Source: Paenibacillus_E violae (lineage in GTDB: Bacteria; Bacillota; Bacilli; Paenibacillales; NBRC-103111). Taken from it: a stretch of 64,000 nt of DNA. Every line of letters starts with the position of its first letter. Positions within the stretch are counted from its first letter, which is position 1. The notes under the pieces were generated by a model. That model was not told where the DNA came from, searched no databases, and was given only the letters and a program-made list of their open reading frames with translations. The stretch spans positions 620,001-684,000 of the forward strand of contig NZ_JAWCUD010000001.1 of the NCBI RefSeq assembly GCF_032461945.1. The letters are read 5' to 3'. Shown in pieces: positions 52,001 to 60,522 of the stretch. Made by a program: the position numbers and the translations under genes.

Positions 52001-52870
52001 TCAGGACGTTTTGCTCACTGGGCTTGGGGCTGCAATTTGCTCGCCCATTTCTTTGGCCCGTTCAGCCGAGCGGAAAACGGCCTTTGTAATAGCTTCCGTA
52101 AACTGGTAATGATCCAATGCTTCAATTGAAGCCTGTGTGGCACCGTTCGGAGATGTTACCTTACGGCGAAGCTCAGCTGGATCTTCTTGGGTATGCTGGA
52201 CCATATGAGCGGCGCCGAGAACAGTTTGCAGTGTTAACTGGCGGGAATCTTCTTCGGTTAGACCGCCTTCGATACCTGCTTTGATCATGGCTTCCATGAA
52301 ATAGTAGACATAGGCAGGACCGCTGCCGGATACGCCAGTAAGAATTTCTAGCTTCTCTTCTTCAACAATGGATACAATGCCCACCGCTTCGAACATTTGG
52401 GTTGCGAGCTGCTTGAATGTATCATTCACGTTTGCGGAGAAGCTCATTCCTGTAGCGCCCAATCCGATCGTTGAGGAAGTGTTCGGCATTGTGCGAGTGA
52501 TCGCCATCTTCGAATCCAGCAATACTTCCATTTTGGCGATGGATAGGCCGGCAATGACGGAAACGAGTAGCTGATTTTCATTCAAAAGCGGCTTCAGATC
52601 CTCAAATGCGGTCACAACATCTTTGGGTTTCATACAAAGCACTACGACATCTGCTTGGCGCAAGTATGCTTCTTTGGTAGCAGGATCGGAAGTGGCTTGC
52701 AGGCCATACTCAGAACGAAGAAAAGCTAATCGGTCTTGATTAGAACGGTTCATCACATAAATATGCTGCGGATCGGCTACTTTGGTTTGAATCAGACCAC
52801 GGATGATAGCTTCCGACATGGAGCCTGCACCGACAAAAGCAATTTTGGCTTGGGATAAAGTTATGGACAT
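52001..52870 (-). CDS. proC: Pyrroline-5-carboxylate reductase
   Basis: Last step of proline synthesis. 289 residues: IAFVGAGSMSEAIIRGLI (nucleotide fold), VVLCMKPKDV, MPNTSSTIGLGATG, GSGPAYVYYFMEAM and the C-terminal VTSPNGATQASIEAL. GAGGAGGAA precedes the ATG. In the minus-strand operon after proA. Confidence 0.96.
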   Translation of the reverse strand: MSITLSQAKIAFVGAGSMSEAIIRGLIQTKVADPQHIYVMNRSNQDRLAFLRSEYGLQATSDPATKEAYLRQADVVVLCMKPKDVVTAFEDLKPLLNENQLLVSVIAGLSIAKMEVLLDSKMAITRTMPNTSSTIGLGATGMSFSANVNDTFKQLATQMFEAVGIVSIVEEEKLEILTGVSGSGPAYVYYFMEAMIKAGIEGGLTEEDSRQLTLQTVLGAAHMVQHTQEDPAELRRKVTSPNGATQASIEALDHYQFTEAITKAVFRSAERAKEMGEQIAAPSPVSKTS

Positions 52871-52897
52871 CGTACATTCCTCCTCAAATTGTAAGAA

Positions 52898-54145
52898 CTA
52901 TTGACGTATTTGACCGCTTCCATAGATGCGGTATTTGGTTGAAGTTAAGGCCGGCAGACCCATCGGTCCGCGGGCGTGCAGTTTTTGAGTCGAAATGCCG
53001 ATTTCCGCACCGAATCCGAATTCAAAGCCATCTGTGAAACGCGTCGAGGCATTGTGGTAAACCGCTGCCGCATCGACTTCCTGCAGGAATCTCTCCGCAT
53101 TGGCGGCATCTTCCGTCACAATACACTCAGAATGCATCGTGCCGAATTGGCGAATGTGGTCAAGCGCTTCATCCAGATCTTTGACTACTTTGACATTAAG
53201 AATGTAATCTCCGTATTCCGTTCCCCAATCTGCCGACCCAGCAGTCTGCATGCTAGAGACCAGGTCTCTGGCACGATCGTCTCCTCTAAGCTCGACATTT
53301 GCGCTTGTGAAAGCTTCCGCAATGGCGTTCAAATGTTTGGCTGCCACAGCTTCATGTACAAGCAGAGTTTCCATCGAATTGCAAACGGAAGGACGTTGAG
53401 CTTTGGCGTTAAGCCCAATAGAGATTGCCATTTCAAGCTGTGCGCTTTCGTCTATAAAAGTATGACATACACCTGCTCCTGTTTCAATGACAGGGACGGA
53501 GGCGTTATTGACAACATTTTGAATAAGTGAGTGTCCGCCTCTTGGGATGAGAACGTCAATGAGGCCGTTCAGTTTCAGCATTTCATCTACAGAACTGCGG
53601 TCTGCACTTAAGATCAATTGAAGGGCGTCAGCCGGGATGGCGGAGCGGTTTAGCGCACCATGCAGAACCTCGACGATTTTCTCATTGGAAAATAGTGCGG
53701 AAGAGCCGCCACGCAGCACAACGGCGTTGCCTGTCTTCAGACACAATCCTGCGGCATCCACGGTAACATTGGGTCTAGCTTCATAGATGATGCCGATGAC
53801 GCCAAGTGGAACCCGAATTTTGCGAATGCGAAGACCATTCGGACGTTCAAAATCTTCGAGCGTATCCCCGATCGGATCGGGCAATTCAGCAATTTGACGC
53901 AATCCTTCGGCGATAGCGGCAATTCGGGTCTCGTTAAGAGCAAGACGGTCTAGCAGGGAAGCGCTAGTGCCCAGCTGCTTGCCACGCTCCAAATCTTTGG
54001 CATTTGCTTCAATAATAGCTTGTTGTTCAGTAACAAGGGCATCTGCCATAAGCAGCAACGCTGCGTTTTTCTGTTCCGTTGTGAGATTGCCCATGGTTTG
54101 GGCAGCTTGTTTTGCTAATTTGGACTTTTGAACGACTTCACTCAT
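52898..54145 (-). CDS. proA: Gamma-glutamyl phosphate reductase
   Basis: NADPH-dependent reduction of glutamyl-5-phosphate. From the ATG at 54145 (GGAGG upstream, inside the end of proS) 415 residues: VPLGVIGIIYEARPNVTVDAAGLC in two parts, RGGSSA, ETGAGVCHTF, RPSVCNSMETLLVH (catalytic Cys) and FGFGAEIGISTQKLHARGPMG. Overlaps proS by 8 bases. Confidence 0.96.
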   Translation of the reverse strand: MSEVVQKSKLAKQAAQTMGNLTTEQKNAALLLMADALVTEQQAIIEANAKDLERGKQLGTSASLLDRLALNETRIAAIAEGLRQIAELPDPIGDTLEDFERPNGLRIRKIRVPLGVIGIIYEARPNVTVDAAGLCLKTGNAVVLRGGSSALFSNEKIVEVLHGALNRSAIPADALQLILSADRSSVDEMLKLNGLIDVLIPRGGHSLIQNVVNNASVPVIETGAGVCHTFIDESAQLEMAISIGLNAKAQRPSVCNSMETLLVHEAVAAKHLNAIAEAFTSANVELRGDDRARDLVSSMQTAGSADWGTEYGDYILNVKVVKDLDEALDHIRQFGTMHSECIVTEDAANAERFLQEVDAAAVYHNASTRFTDGFEFGFGAEIGISTQKLHARGPMGLPALTSTKYRIYGSGQIRQ

Positions 54146-55871
54146 GGGAAGATCGACCTCCTGTTTGGAAAAAAGTTTGGCAATGCGCAATGATTTGTTC
54201 AGCCGTAAGTTCATATTGATCTCCGCTGCGGCGTTCTTTACATTCCACGATCTGTTCGGCAGCTTTCTTTCCTACCGTAATTCGAAGCGGACAGCCAAGC
54301 AGGTCGGCATCGTTGAATTTAACGCCAGGACGTTCTTCACGATCATCCCAGAGGACGGAATATCCGGCAGCGGTCAATGATTTATAAATCTCTGTGGATA
54401 ACTTCATTTGAATCTCATCCTGTACATGAACTGTGAGGAGATGTACGGCGAATGGAGCAACAGATGTCGGCCAAACGATGCCGCGCTCATCATAGTTTTG
54501 TTCGATAATGGCGGCTAGCACACGGGAAACGCCAATCCCATAACAGCCCATAATGATGGGCTCGGAAGCACCATTCTCGTCGCTGAACGACGCGCCTAGC
54601 GAACGGCTGTATTTGGTTCCTAGCTTGAAAACATGACCAACCTCAATCCCTTTGGCAAAAGAGAGTTCATGTCCGCAAGACAGGCAGCGTTCTCCTTCGG
54701 TAACATTACGCAAATCATAGTATGTCAAGCTGGCAAGATCCCGCTCAACTTGGACATTCGTGAGGTGATAATCGGTTTCATTGGCACCGATGACAGCGTC
54801 CTGCATGCCAATTACAGAGGAGTCTGCGATAATCTTAACGTTCTGAAGTCCAAGAGGTCCGATGAATCCGGCTATAGAACCTAATTGTTGAATGGCGGCT
54901 TCAGATAGCATAGTGAATTCGGTACCGTCTAAGGCATTTTTTAATTTAATTTCATTAACTTCACAATCACCGCGAAGAAGGACAATCACCGGTTCGCCTT
55001 TCGCTTCAATTGCGATGGATTTAATGATTTGCTTAGGCGAGATATGAAGGAACTCGTTTAGCTGTTTAATGCTGGTTATCTGTGGCGTGTGCACTTTTTG
55101 AGGTTCGTTAGGCAGGCTTGCTTGCTTGCTCGCTGAAGCAGCAGTCGCCGGCAATTGGCCAACCGCTTTCTCCAAATTGGCTGCATACTGACAGGAAGGG
55201 CAATGAACGATGGTATCTTCCCCAATGTCCGCTAGCGCCATGAACTCATGAGTATCCGTACCGCCGATCGCTCCGGAATCCGCTTCAACCGCCCGGAAAT
55301 TTAACCCGCAACGTGTGAAAATGCGATGATAAGCCTTGTACATGCTTTCATAACTTTCATCGAGACCGCTCTGCGAACGATCGAAGGAATACGCGTCCTT
55401 CATAAGGAACTCACGTCCACGCAGCAGACCGAATCTAGGTCTTCGTTCATCCCGGTACTTTGTTTGAATTTGATAAAGCGTAACAGGAAGTTTCTTATAG
55501 GATTGAATTTCGTCTTTCACAATCGTTGTAATCACTTCCTCATGAGTCGCTCCTAGAGCAAACTCACGCCCATGCCGGTCTTCGAGACGCATTAATTCGG
55601 GCCCATATACATCCCAACGTCCGGAAGCTTTCCATAATTCGGAGGGATGGAGCGCTGGCATGAGCATCTCTTGCGCCCCGGCAGCATCCATCTCTTCCCG
55701 AACGATGGTTTGGATATGTTGAAGGGCTTTAAGCCCCAATGGCAGATAAGAGTAAATACCGCTGGATAACTGGCGGATCAGTCCCGCACGCAGCATCAGC
55801 TTGTGGCTTGCGACTTCAGCATCACCCGGGACATCTCGTAGAGTCGGGATCAGCATGCGTTGTTGTCTCAT
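54138..55871 (-). CDS. proS: Prolyl-tRNA synthetase, bacterial type
   Basis: 577 residues. Class II synthetase with a YbaK-like editing insertion (about residues 225-400) typical of bacterial ProRS. N-terminus MLIPTLRDVPGDAEVASHKLMLRAG, motif 2 YRDERRPRFGLLRGREF, motif 3 region MGCYGIGVSRVLAAIIEQ and the anticodon domain. Its place inside proB-proS-proA-proC behind a proline T-box joins charging and synthesis of proline in one unit. Confidence 0.96.
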   Translation of the reverse strand: MRQQRMLIPTLRDVPGDAEVASHKLMLRAGLIRQLSSGIYSYLPLGLKALQHIQTIVREEMDAAGAQEMLMPALHPSELWKASGRWDVYGPELMRLEDRHGREFALGATHEEVITTIVKDEIQSYKKLPVTLYQIQTKYRDERRPRFGLLRGREFLMKDAYSFDRSQSGLDESYESMYKAYHRIFTRCGLNFRAVEADSGAIGGTDTHEFMALADIGEDTIVHCPSCQYAANLEKAVGQLPATAASASKQASLPNEPQKVHTPQITSIKQLNEFLHISPKQIIKSIAIEAKGEPVIVLLRGDCEVNEIKLKNALDGTEFTMLSEAAIQQLGSIAGFIGPLGLQNVKIIADSSVIGMQDAVIGANETDYHLTNVQVERDLASLTYYDLRNVTEGERCLSCGHELSFAKGIEVGHVFKLGTKYSRSLGASFSDENGASEPIIMGCYGIGVSRVLAAIIEQNYDERGIVWPTSVAPFAVHLLTVHVQDEIQMKLSTEIYKSLTAAGYSVLWDDREERPGVKFNDADLLGCPLRITVGKKAAEQIVECKERRSGDQYELTAEQIIAHCQTFFQTGGRSSHE

Positions 55872-55901
55872 CTTTGGTGTGCCTCACTTTCCATAATCAA
55901 T

Positions 55902-57002
55902 TTAAGCAAGTGGAACCCATTCATCCCGGTGAATGACTTCAATTCTTGCCACTTCGACGCGCTTCTGCACTTCTTCGGTGGATAGTCCTGCAGCTGCTTG
56001 TATTTGCCAAGCAGCGTAGTTGACTACACCGCGTCCGAGCAGCGAGCCTTCGTTGCTGAGCACTTCGACCACGTCTCCGGGGTGGAAATCCCCGGTAGCT
56101 CCAATAATGCCGGCGGGGAGCAGGCTCTTGCCGCCGCTCATCAGGGCCGATCTCGCGCCAGGATCGACGAGGATTTGGCCTTGGGGCAGCGAGTGGAAGC
56201 CGACCCATTGTTTCTTCACCGGCAGATTATTCAGCGCCGTGTCAAAGTACGTGCCCTTGCCGCTGCCGCCGACGGCAATCGGCAGATCGCCGGGCTCCAG
56301 CACGCGCCCGATAAAGACCGGTACGCCCCCGCGCATCGCGATGCGGGCGGCTTCAACCTTCGAGCGCATGCCGCCGGTGCCGACCGCGCTCCCTGATCCT
56401 CCAGCGAAGCTGAACAGCTCATCGCTGATGGCGGCTACGCGATCGATACGCTGAGCGTTCGCGTTTTTGCGTGGATCGTCCGTGTACAGGCCGTCCATAT
56501 CTGTAATGATGATCAATTTGCTGGCCTTCACCAAATTGCCAACCAAGGCTGACAAAGTATCATTGTCGCCGAATTTAAGCTCATCCACCGAGACGGTGTC
56601 ATTCTCGTTGATAATCGGAACGACGCCGCGATGCAGCAGCTCGTCGATGGTCATCAGCGCGTTCTGGACGCGCTTGCGGTTGGAGAAGTCGTACCGGGTC
56701 AGCAAAATTTGCGCCACGCTGATACCGTGGGACGCAAAGGCTTCATGGTACGCCTGCATGAGCAGCGCCTGCCCTACAGCGGCAGCGGCTTGCTTCTCGT
56801 GCAGCACTTTGGGCCGCGTGCGGTACCCAAGGGAGGTGAAGCCTGCGGCTACTGCGCCGGATGTCACGAGCAGGACTTGGTTGCCGTCCTTCTGCAATTG
56901 CGCCAGTTCCGATGCGAAAAAGCGGATTTTATCGGGATTCAAACCACCCGTATCTGAAGTTAAAGAAGAACTGCCGATTTTCACGACGATGCGCTGTGTC
57001 AT
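55902..57002 (-). CDS. proB: Glutamate 5-kinase
   Basis: First committed step to proline. From the ATG at 57002 (AAAGGATGGG upstream) 366 residues: RIVVKIGSSSLT, LVTSGAVAAG, PIINENDTVSVDELKFGDNDTLSA (split), TDMDGLYTDDP, VGTGGMRSKVEAA and a C-terminal PUA domain (from about residue 275). First gene after the T-box. The central part (about 56040-56460) is very GC-rich. Confidence 0.96.
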   Translation of the reverse strand: MTQRIVVKIGSSSLTSDTGGLNPDKIRFFASELAQLQKDGNQVLLVTSGAVAAGFTSLGYRTRPKVLHEKQAAAAVGQALLMQAYHEAFASHGISVAQILLTRYDFSNRKRVQNALMTIDELLHRGVVPIINENDTVSVDELKFGDNDTLSALVGNLVKASKLIIITDMDGLYTDDPRKNANAQRIDRVAAISDELFSFAGGSGSAVGTGGMRSKVEAARIAMRGGVPVFIGRVLEPGDLPIAVGGSGKGTYFDTALNNLPVKKQWVGFHSLPQGQILVDPGARSALMSGGKSLLPAGIIGATGDFHPGDVVEVLSNEGSLLGRGVVNYAAWQIQAAAGLSTEEVQKRVEVARIEVIHRDEWVPLA

Positions 57003-57040
57003 TACGATCCCATCCTTTATTTGAGCAATATGTAGATATA

Positions 57041-57295
57041 AAAAAAGACTCCCGTCCTCATAACATAAGGACGAAAGTCTGTAGCTTCCGCGGTACCACC
57101 TTAGATTGGCGCACGCCAAAAAGGCTGCACCCAACTCTAGATTCCCTGGATAACAGCAGGGGACTGTTCAACTCATCGTTGACGGTTCAGGGGCGGGTTC
57201 GGAATCGGTTCACGGCAAGCTCTCTCAGTCGGTGGAGCTTACTCTCTGTTTACGTGCTGATCGTTCCTACTATTCCCATCATAACATTGCGATAT
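57041..57295 (-). promoter_or_regulatory. T-box riboswitch, proline type, of the proB operon
   Basis: On the minus strand: stem I begins near 57275 (GGGAATAGTAGGAACG), with AGAGAG-type internal elements; GTGAA-CCG-ATTCC places a proline codon CCG (57206-57208) in the specifier position. The T-box core AAGGTGGTACCGCGG is at 57102-57088, and the terminator AGACTTTCGTCCT...AGGACGGGAGTCT with seven T is at 57083-57042. Uncharged tRNA-Pro should favour antitermination. Confidence 0.9.
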
Positions 57296-57331
57296 AGAAG
57301 TTTTGGAAGACTTCCTTTTTTGGTTCTATAT

Positions 57332-57361
57332 AGAATAGCACGGGGTACAAGTGTTTGTAAA
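57332..57361 (-). promoter_or_regulatory. Promoter of the proline T-box operon
   Basis: Minus strand TTTACA (57361-57356), an 18-base spacer and TATTCT (57337-57332), upstream of the T-box leader and just after the mtnE stop. Confidence 0.5.
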
Positions 57362-57383
57362 GAAGCAGAAGCCTCTATTTTTA

Positions 57384-58586
57384 CTAACCGAATAGGTTCA
57401 GTTTTCCTATGCGCTGTACAGCTTCTGCTAATCTTTCTTCTGAAGATAAGAGGCCAAGACGAACATAACCCTCGCCATGTGTACCGAAGCCAATGCCTGG
57501 CGCGACGACAACTTTTGCTTCCTGAAGAAGCAGATCGGCAAGGCTTTGTGACGTGTGTCCCTTCGGAACCGGCAGCCAAGAGAAGAAGGAGCCCTGGGAA
57601 GGACGGGCATTCCAGCCAATGTTAGCTAAAGCGGTGTACAAAGCATTACGACGGCTTTCATAGACATCCCGAAGCTCGCTGACGCAATCTTGCGAAGCGG
57701 TAAGTGCCGTTGCCGCAGCAGCTTGAATGCCGCCGAACAAGGAGCAGTAGTAATGATCCTGCATTAAGTTGATGAGGCGGATGACTTCCTTGTTACCCAG
57801 CGCAAAACCTACGCGCCAACCAGCCATGTTATACGTTTTGGAGAGTGTATAGAACTCGATGCCAACTTCTTTGGCGCCAGGCGTCTGTAGGAAGCTGATC
57901 GGTTTCTCGCCGTCAAACCCAATGGCACCGTAAGCAAAATCACTGGCTACGACCACGCCGTTGCGCTGCGCGAATTGGACCGTTTCTTCATAGAAGGAAG
58001 CGGGTGCCGTAGCGCCAGTCGGATTGTTCGGATAGTTGATGAACATGAGCTTCGCACGGTCCAGATCGGTTTGCTTCAATGCCGAGTAGTCCGGAAGAAA
58101 GTTATTTTCTTCTCGCAAAGGCATGAAAGCCATCTCCGCTCCGGCTAATGCCACACCTGACCAATAATCGGGATAACCCGGGTCAGGTACAAGGCAAACA
58201 TCGCCAGGGTTCAGCAAGCACTGAGCGATCTCGATGAGTCCTGTTTTGCCGCCGAAAAGAATAGCAACTTCTGTATCTGGATCCAGATCAACTTGATGAT
58301 CTTCCTTGTAACGCTGTGCAATCGCTTGTTTCAGAAATGGAAAACCACTGAAAGGCGGGTATTTATGATACAAAGGATTAGCTGCTGCTTCCTGCATCGA
58401 AGCTACGATATGAGGCGGCGTTGGGCGATCCGGGTTACCTTGTCCCAGATTGATGACATCATGTCCTAAGGCAATTTGTTCGTTCGCTTTGCCTACGAGC
58501 GTAGCGAAAAATTGGGTAGGCAAACCTTTCATACGTTCAGCAGGCTGTATGGGGAAAGCACTTGTTTGTGTAGATAGTGTAGTCAC
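57384..58586 (-). CDS. mtnE: Methionine aminotransferase MtnE (methionine salvage)
   Basis: PLP aminotransferase converting the salvage keto acid KMTB to methionine. 400 residues from GTG 58586 (a weak GGAG lies 14 bases upstream). VINLGQGNPDRPTP, LFGGKTGLIEIAQCLLNPGD, PDPGYPDYWSGV, NYPNNPTGA, SDFAYGAIGFDG and TLSKTYNMAGWRVGFA (PLP Lys) closely resemble B. subtilis MtnE. It lies upstream of the proline T-box on the same strand. Confidence 0.92.
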   Translation of the reverse strand: MTTLSTQTSAFPIQPAERMKGLPTQFFATLVGKANEQIALGHDVINLGQGNPDRPTPPHIVASMQEAAANPLYHKYPPFSGFPFLKQAIAQRYKEDHQVDLDPDTEVAILFGGKTGLIEIAQCLLNPGDVCLVPDPGYPDYWSGVALAGAEMAFMPLREENNFLPDYSALKQTDLDRAKLMFINYPNNPTGATAPASFYEETVQFAQRNGVVVASDFAYGAIGFDGEKPISFLQTPGAKEVGIEFYTLSKTYNMAGWRVGFALGNKEVIRLINLMQDHYYCSLFGGIQAAAATALTASQDCVSELRDVYESRRNALYTALANIGWNARPSQGSFFSWLPVPKGHTSQSLADLLLQEAKVVVAPGIGFGTHGEGYVRLGLLSSEERLAEAVQRIGKLNLFG

Positions 58587-58741
58587 GTCTTTAATTCACA
58601 CTCCGGAGGTCGGGATTTTAATTAATAACCTAAATGTAACATGATTAGTCTATTTTTCATAGTGATGAAAAAAATCGATTTTACAACGGACTAGTCTTGT
58701 CATACAGTTAGTTCAAAAGCTGTGGAAAGGTGATGAGAGCT

Positions 58742-59272
58742 ATGTCGGACCAATCACAAGTTGCTCAAGTTTTTTTGCAGGAGTCGATTCGTGCATTTGA
58801 AAGTATGAAAAAACTGGCGGATCAAGCATTTGCGCAAGCAGCGGATGAACATTTTTATCAAGCCATAGATGAAGAATCGAACTCTTTGGAAGTGTTGATC
58901 AAACACATGCATGGGAATATGTTATCCCGTTGGGTCGATTTTCTAACATTGGACGGGGAAAAGGAAACGCGGGAGCGCGACAAGGAATTCGAGAGCAGCC
59001 GTTTCTCACGGGAGGAGCTTATTTCTTTGTGGGAGGAAGGGTGGAAGGTGCTGTTTGATGCCCTACATTCCCTAACACCAGAAGATGTTCTGCGTATCAT
59101 TCGCATTCGCGGACAAGAGCATACAGTCATCCAAGGCATTCAGCGCCAGGTTTCTCATTACGGTTACCATGTAGGACAAATAGTTTTCTTGAGCAAACAC
59201 TTGGCCAGCCAACAAGGCTGGAAAACGCTTAGCATAGCAAGAGGTCAATCGAAAGCATTCAGGCCGTCTTAA
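58742..59272 (+). CDS. DinB-superfamily protein (DUF1572)
   Basis: About 176 residues from the ATG at 58742 (GTG 58730 and ATG 58733 are alternative starts; GGAAAGGTG upstream). A four-helix-bundle protein with the metal-binding His pattern of DinB/YfiT-like families: LIKHMHGNMLSRWVDFLTLDGE and VSHYGYHVGQIVFLSK. Enzymatic role unknown; related proteins are thiol-dependent (often bacillithiol) transferases or stress proteins. Confidence 0.82.
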   Translation: MSDQSQVAQVFLQESIRAFESMKKLADQAFAQAADEHFYQAIDEESNSLEVLIKHMHGNMLSRWVDFLTLDGEKETRERDKEFESSRFSREELISLWEEGWKVLFDALHSLTPEDVLRIIRIRGQEHTVIQGIQRQVSHYGYHVGQIVFLSKHLASQQGWKTLSIARGQSKAFRPS

Positions 59273-59357
59273 GCCAGCACTTGGGTTCAAACCGATTTTC
59301 GATTATGATGGATAACAGTAATGGCTATTTAGGCCCACTGGAAGGAGTATTTACAGT

Positions 59358-60158
59358 ATGTCAGAAACCAAGCAGCTTCACTTGGCACTTATACAAATGG
59401 ATATCACGATCGGTGAACCAGATAGGAACTTTGCACGATTGGAGATGCTGCTCCAAGAGGCTGTGCAAAACGATCCGAAACCGGATGTCATTGTTTTTCC
59501 TGAGATGTGGAACACCGGCTATGCCTTGACGGAAATTCAGCAACTTGCAGATGTGAACGGGGAGCGGACAAAATCGCTATTGAGCAGTTTTGCCAAGGCG
59601 AACCATGTGAATATCATAGGCGGCTCAATTGCCGATAAAAAAGAAGACCGTGTGTTGAACACGATTTATGCGTTTGATCGCGAAGGAGCGGAAATTGCGG
59701 AGTATTCCAAAATTCATTTGTTCCGCTTAATGGACGAAGAGAAATTTCTGCACAGCGGCGACCAGCTTGGCCGGTTTGAGCTCGAAGGCGTACCGGCTGG
59801 CGCAATGATTTGCTACGACATCCGTTTCCCGGAGCTGGCACGCAAATTAGCGCTTGATGGCGCTAGAATTTTATTCGTTCCTGCCGAGTGGCCTCATCCG
59901 CGACTGCATCACTGGCGCACGCTGCTTATGGCTAGAGCGATTGAGAATCAAATGTACGTCGTTTCTTGCAATCGTGTCGGAACGAGCGGGACAACGAGCT
60001 TCTTCGGACATTCCATGGTCATTGACCCTTGGGGCGAAGTGCTGGTGGAAGGCGATGAGAGCGAAGCGATTTTGCACTCAACGATTGATCTGGAAGAAGT
60101 AGTGCGTGTAAGAGCTAAAATTCCGGTCTTCGAGGACCGCCGTCCGCATTTATATTAA
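59358..60158 (+). CDS. mtnU: Carbon-nitrogen hydrolase MtnU-like
   Basis: Nitrilase-superfamily omega-amidase. 266 residues with the catalytic triad in VFPEMWNTGY (Glu), AEYSKIHLFR (Lys) and MICYDIRFPELAR (Cys). B. subtilis MtnU/YkrU, next to mtnE there, is thought to hydrolyse the keto-amide made when glutamine is the amino donor of salvage transamination. GGAAGGAG about 11 bases upstream. Confidence 0.88.
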   Translation: MSETKQLHLALIQMDITIGEPDRNFARLEMLLQEAVQNDPKPDVIVFPEMWNTGYALTEIQQLADVNGERTKSLLSSFAKANHVNIIGGSIADKKEDRVLNTIYAFDREGAEIAEYSKIHLFRLMDEEKFLHSGDQLGRFELEGVPAGAMICYDIRFPELARKLALDGARILFVPAEWPHPRLHHWRTLLMARAIENQMYVVSCNRVGTSGTTSFFGHSMVIDPWGEVLVEGDESEAILHSTIDLEEVVRVRAKIPVFEDRRPHLY

Positions 60159-60183
60159 TTTTTTTGAATTAGGCGGTAAGCAT

Positions 60184-60212
60184 TTGATTTTTTGTCGGTT
60201 TTTCTGTAAACT
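60184..60212 (+). promoter_or_regulatory. Promoter of the glyS T-box unit
   Basis: TTGATT (60184-60189), a 17-base spacer and TAAACT (60207-60212). Confidence 0.5.
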
Positions 60213-60224
60213 AAAGCCAATTGA

Positions 60225-60455
60225 ATGATCAATTGCGGCAGTGAAGGATGAATAGTACTTGAACAACTTCTTGTTCAGCGAGCTGGGGACGGTGAGAGCC
60301 CAGACAGGAGCTCAAGGAAAAGGCTATCCGGAGCCGATACGATAAAGGGGATACAGGGCTTTTACAGATGTATCAACTAGGGTGGAACCGCGGGTGCGTA
60401 AGGCTCTCGTCCCTAGGCATGATTTGATGCCTTTGGATGTGGAGCTTTTTTTGCG
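60225..60455 (+). promoter_or_regulatory. T-box riboswitch, glycine type
   Basis: Stem I base GGATGAATAGTA pairs with TATCC; the specifier position holds GGC (60322-60324, in GGAAAAGGCTATCC), a glycine codon. T-box core AGGGTGGAACCGCGG at 60379-60393. Terminator: nested stems GCTC/GAGC, CGTCC/GGATG and AGGCAT/ATGCCT with a T-run (60403-60452). Controls glyS. Confidence 0.93.
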
Positions 60456-60522
60456 TGCTCATATCCAAACGGACGTCTTAGGGCTTAGTCCCATTATGAT
60501 AAGCTGAAGGAGCGAATGAACA

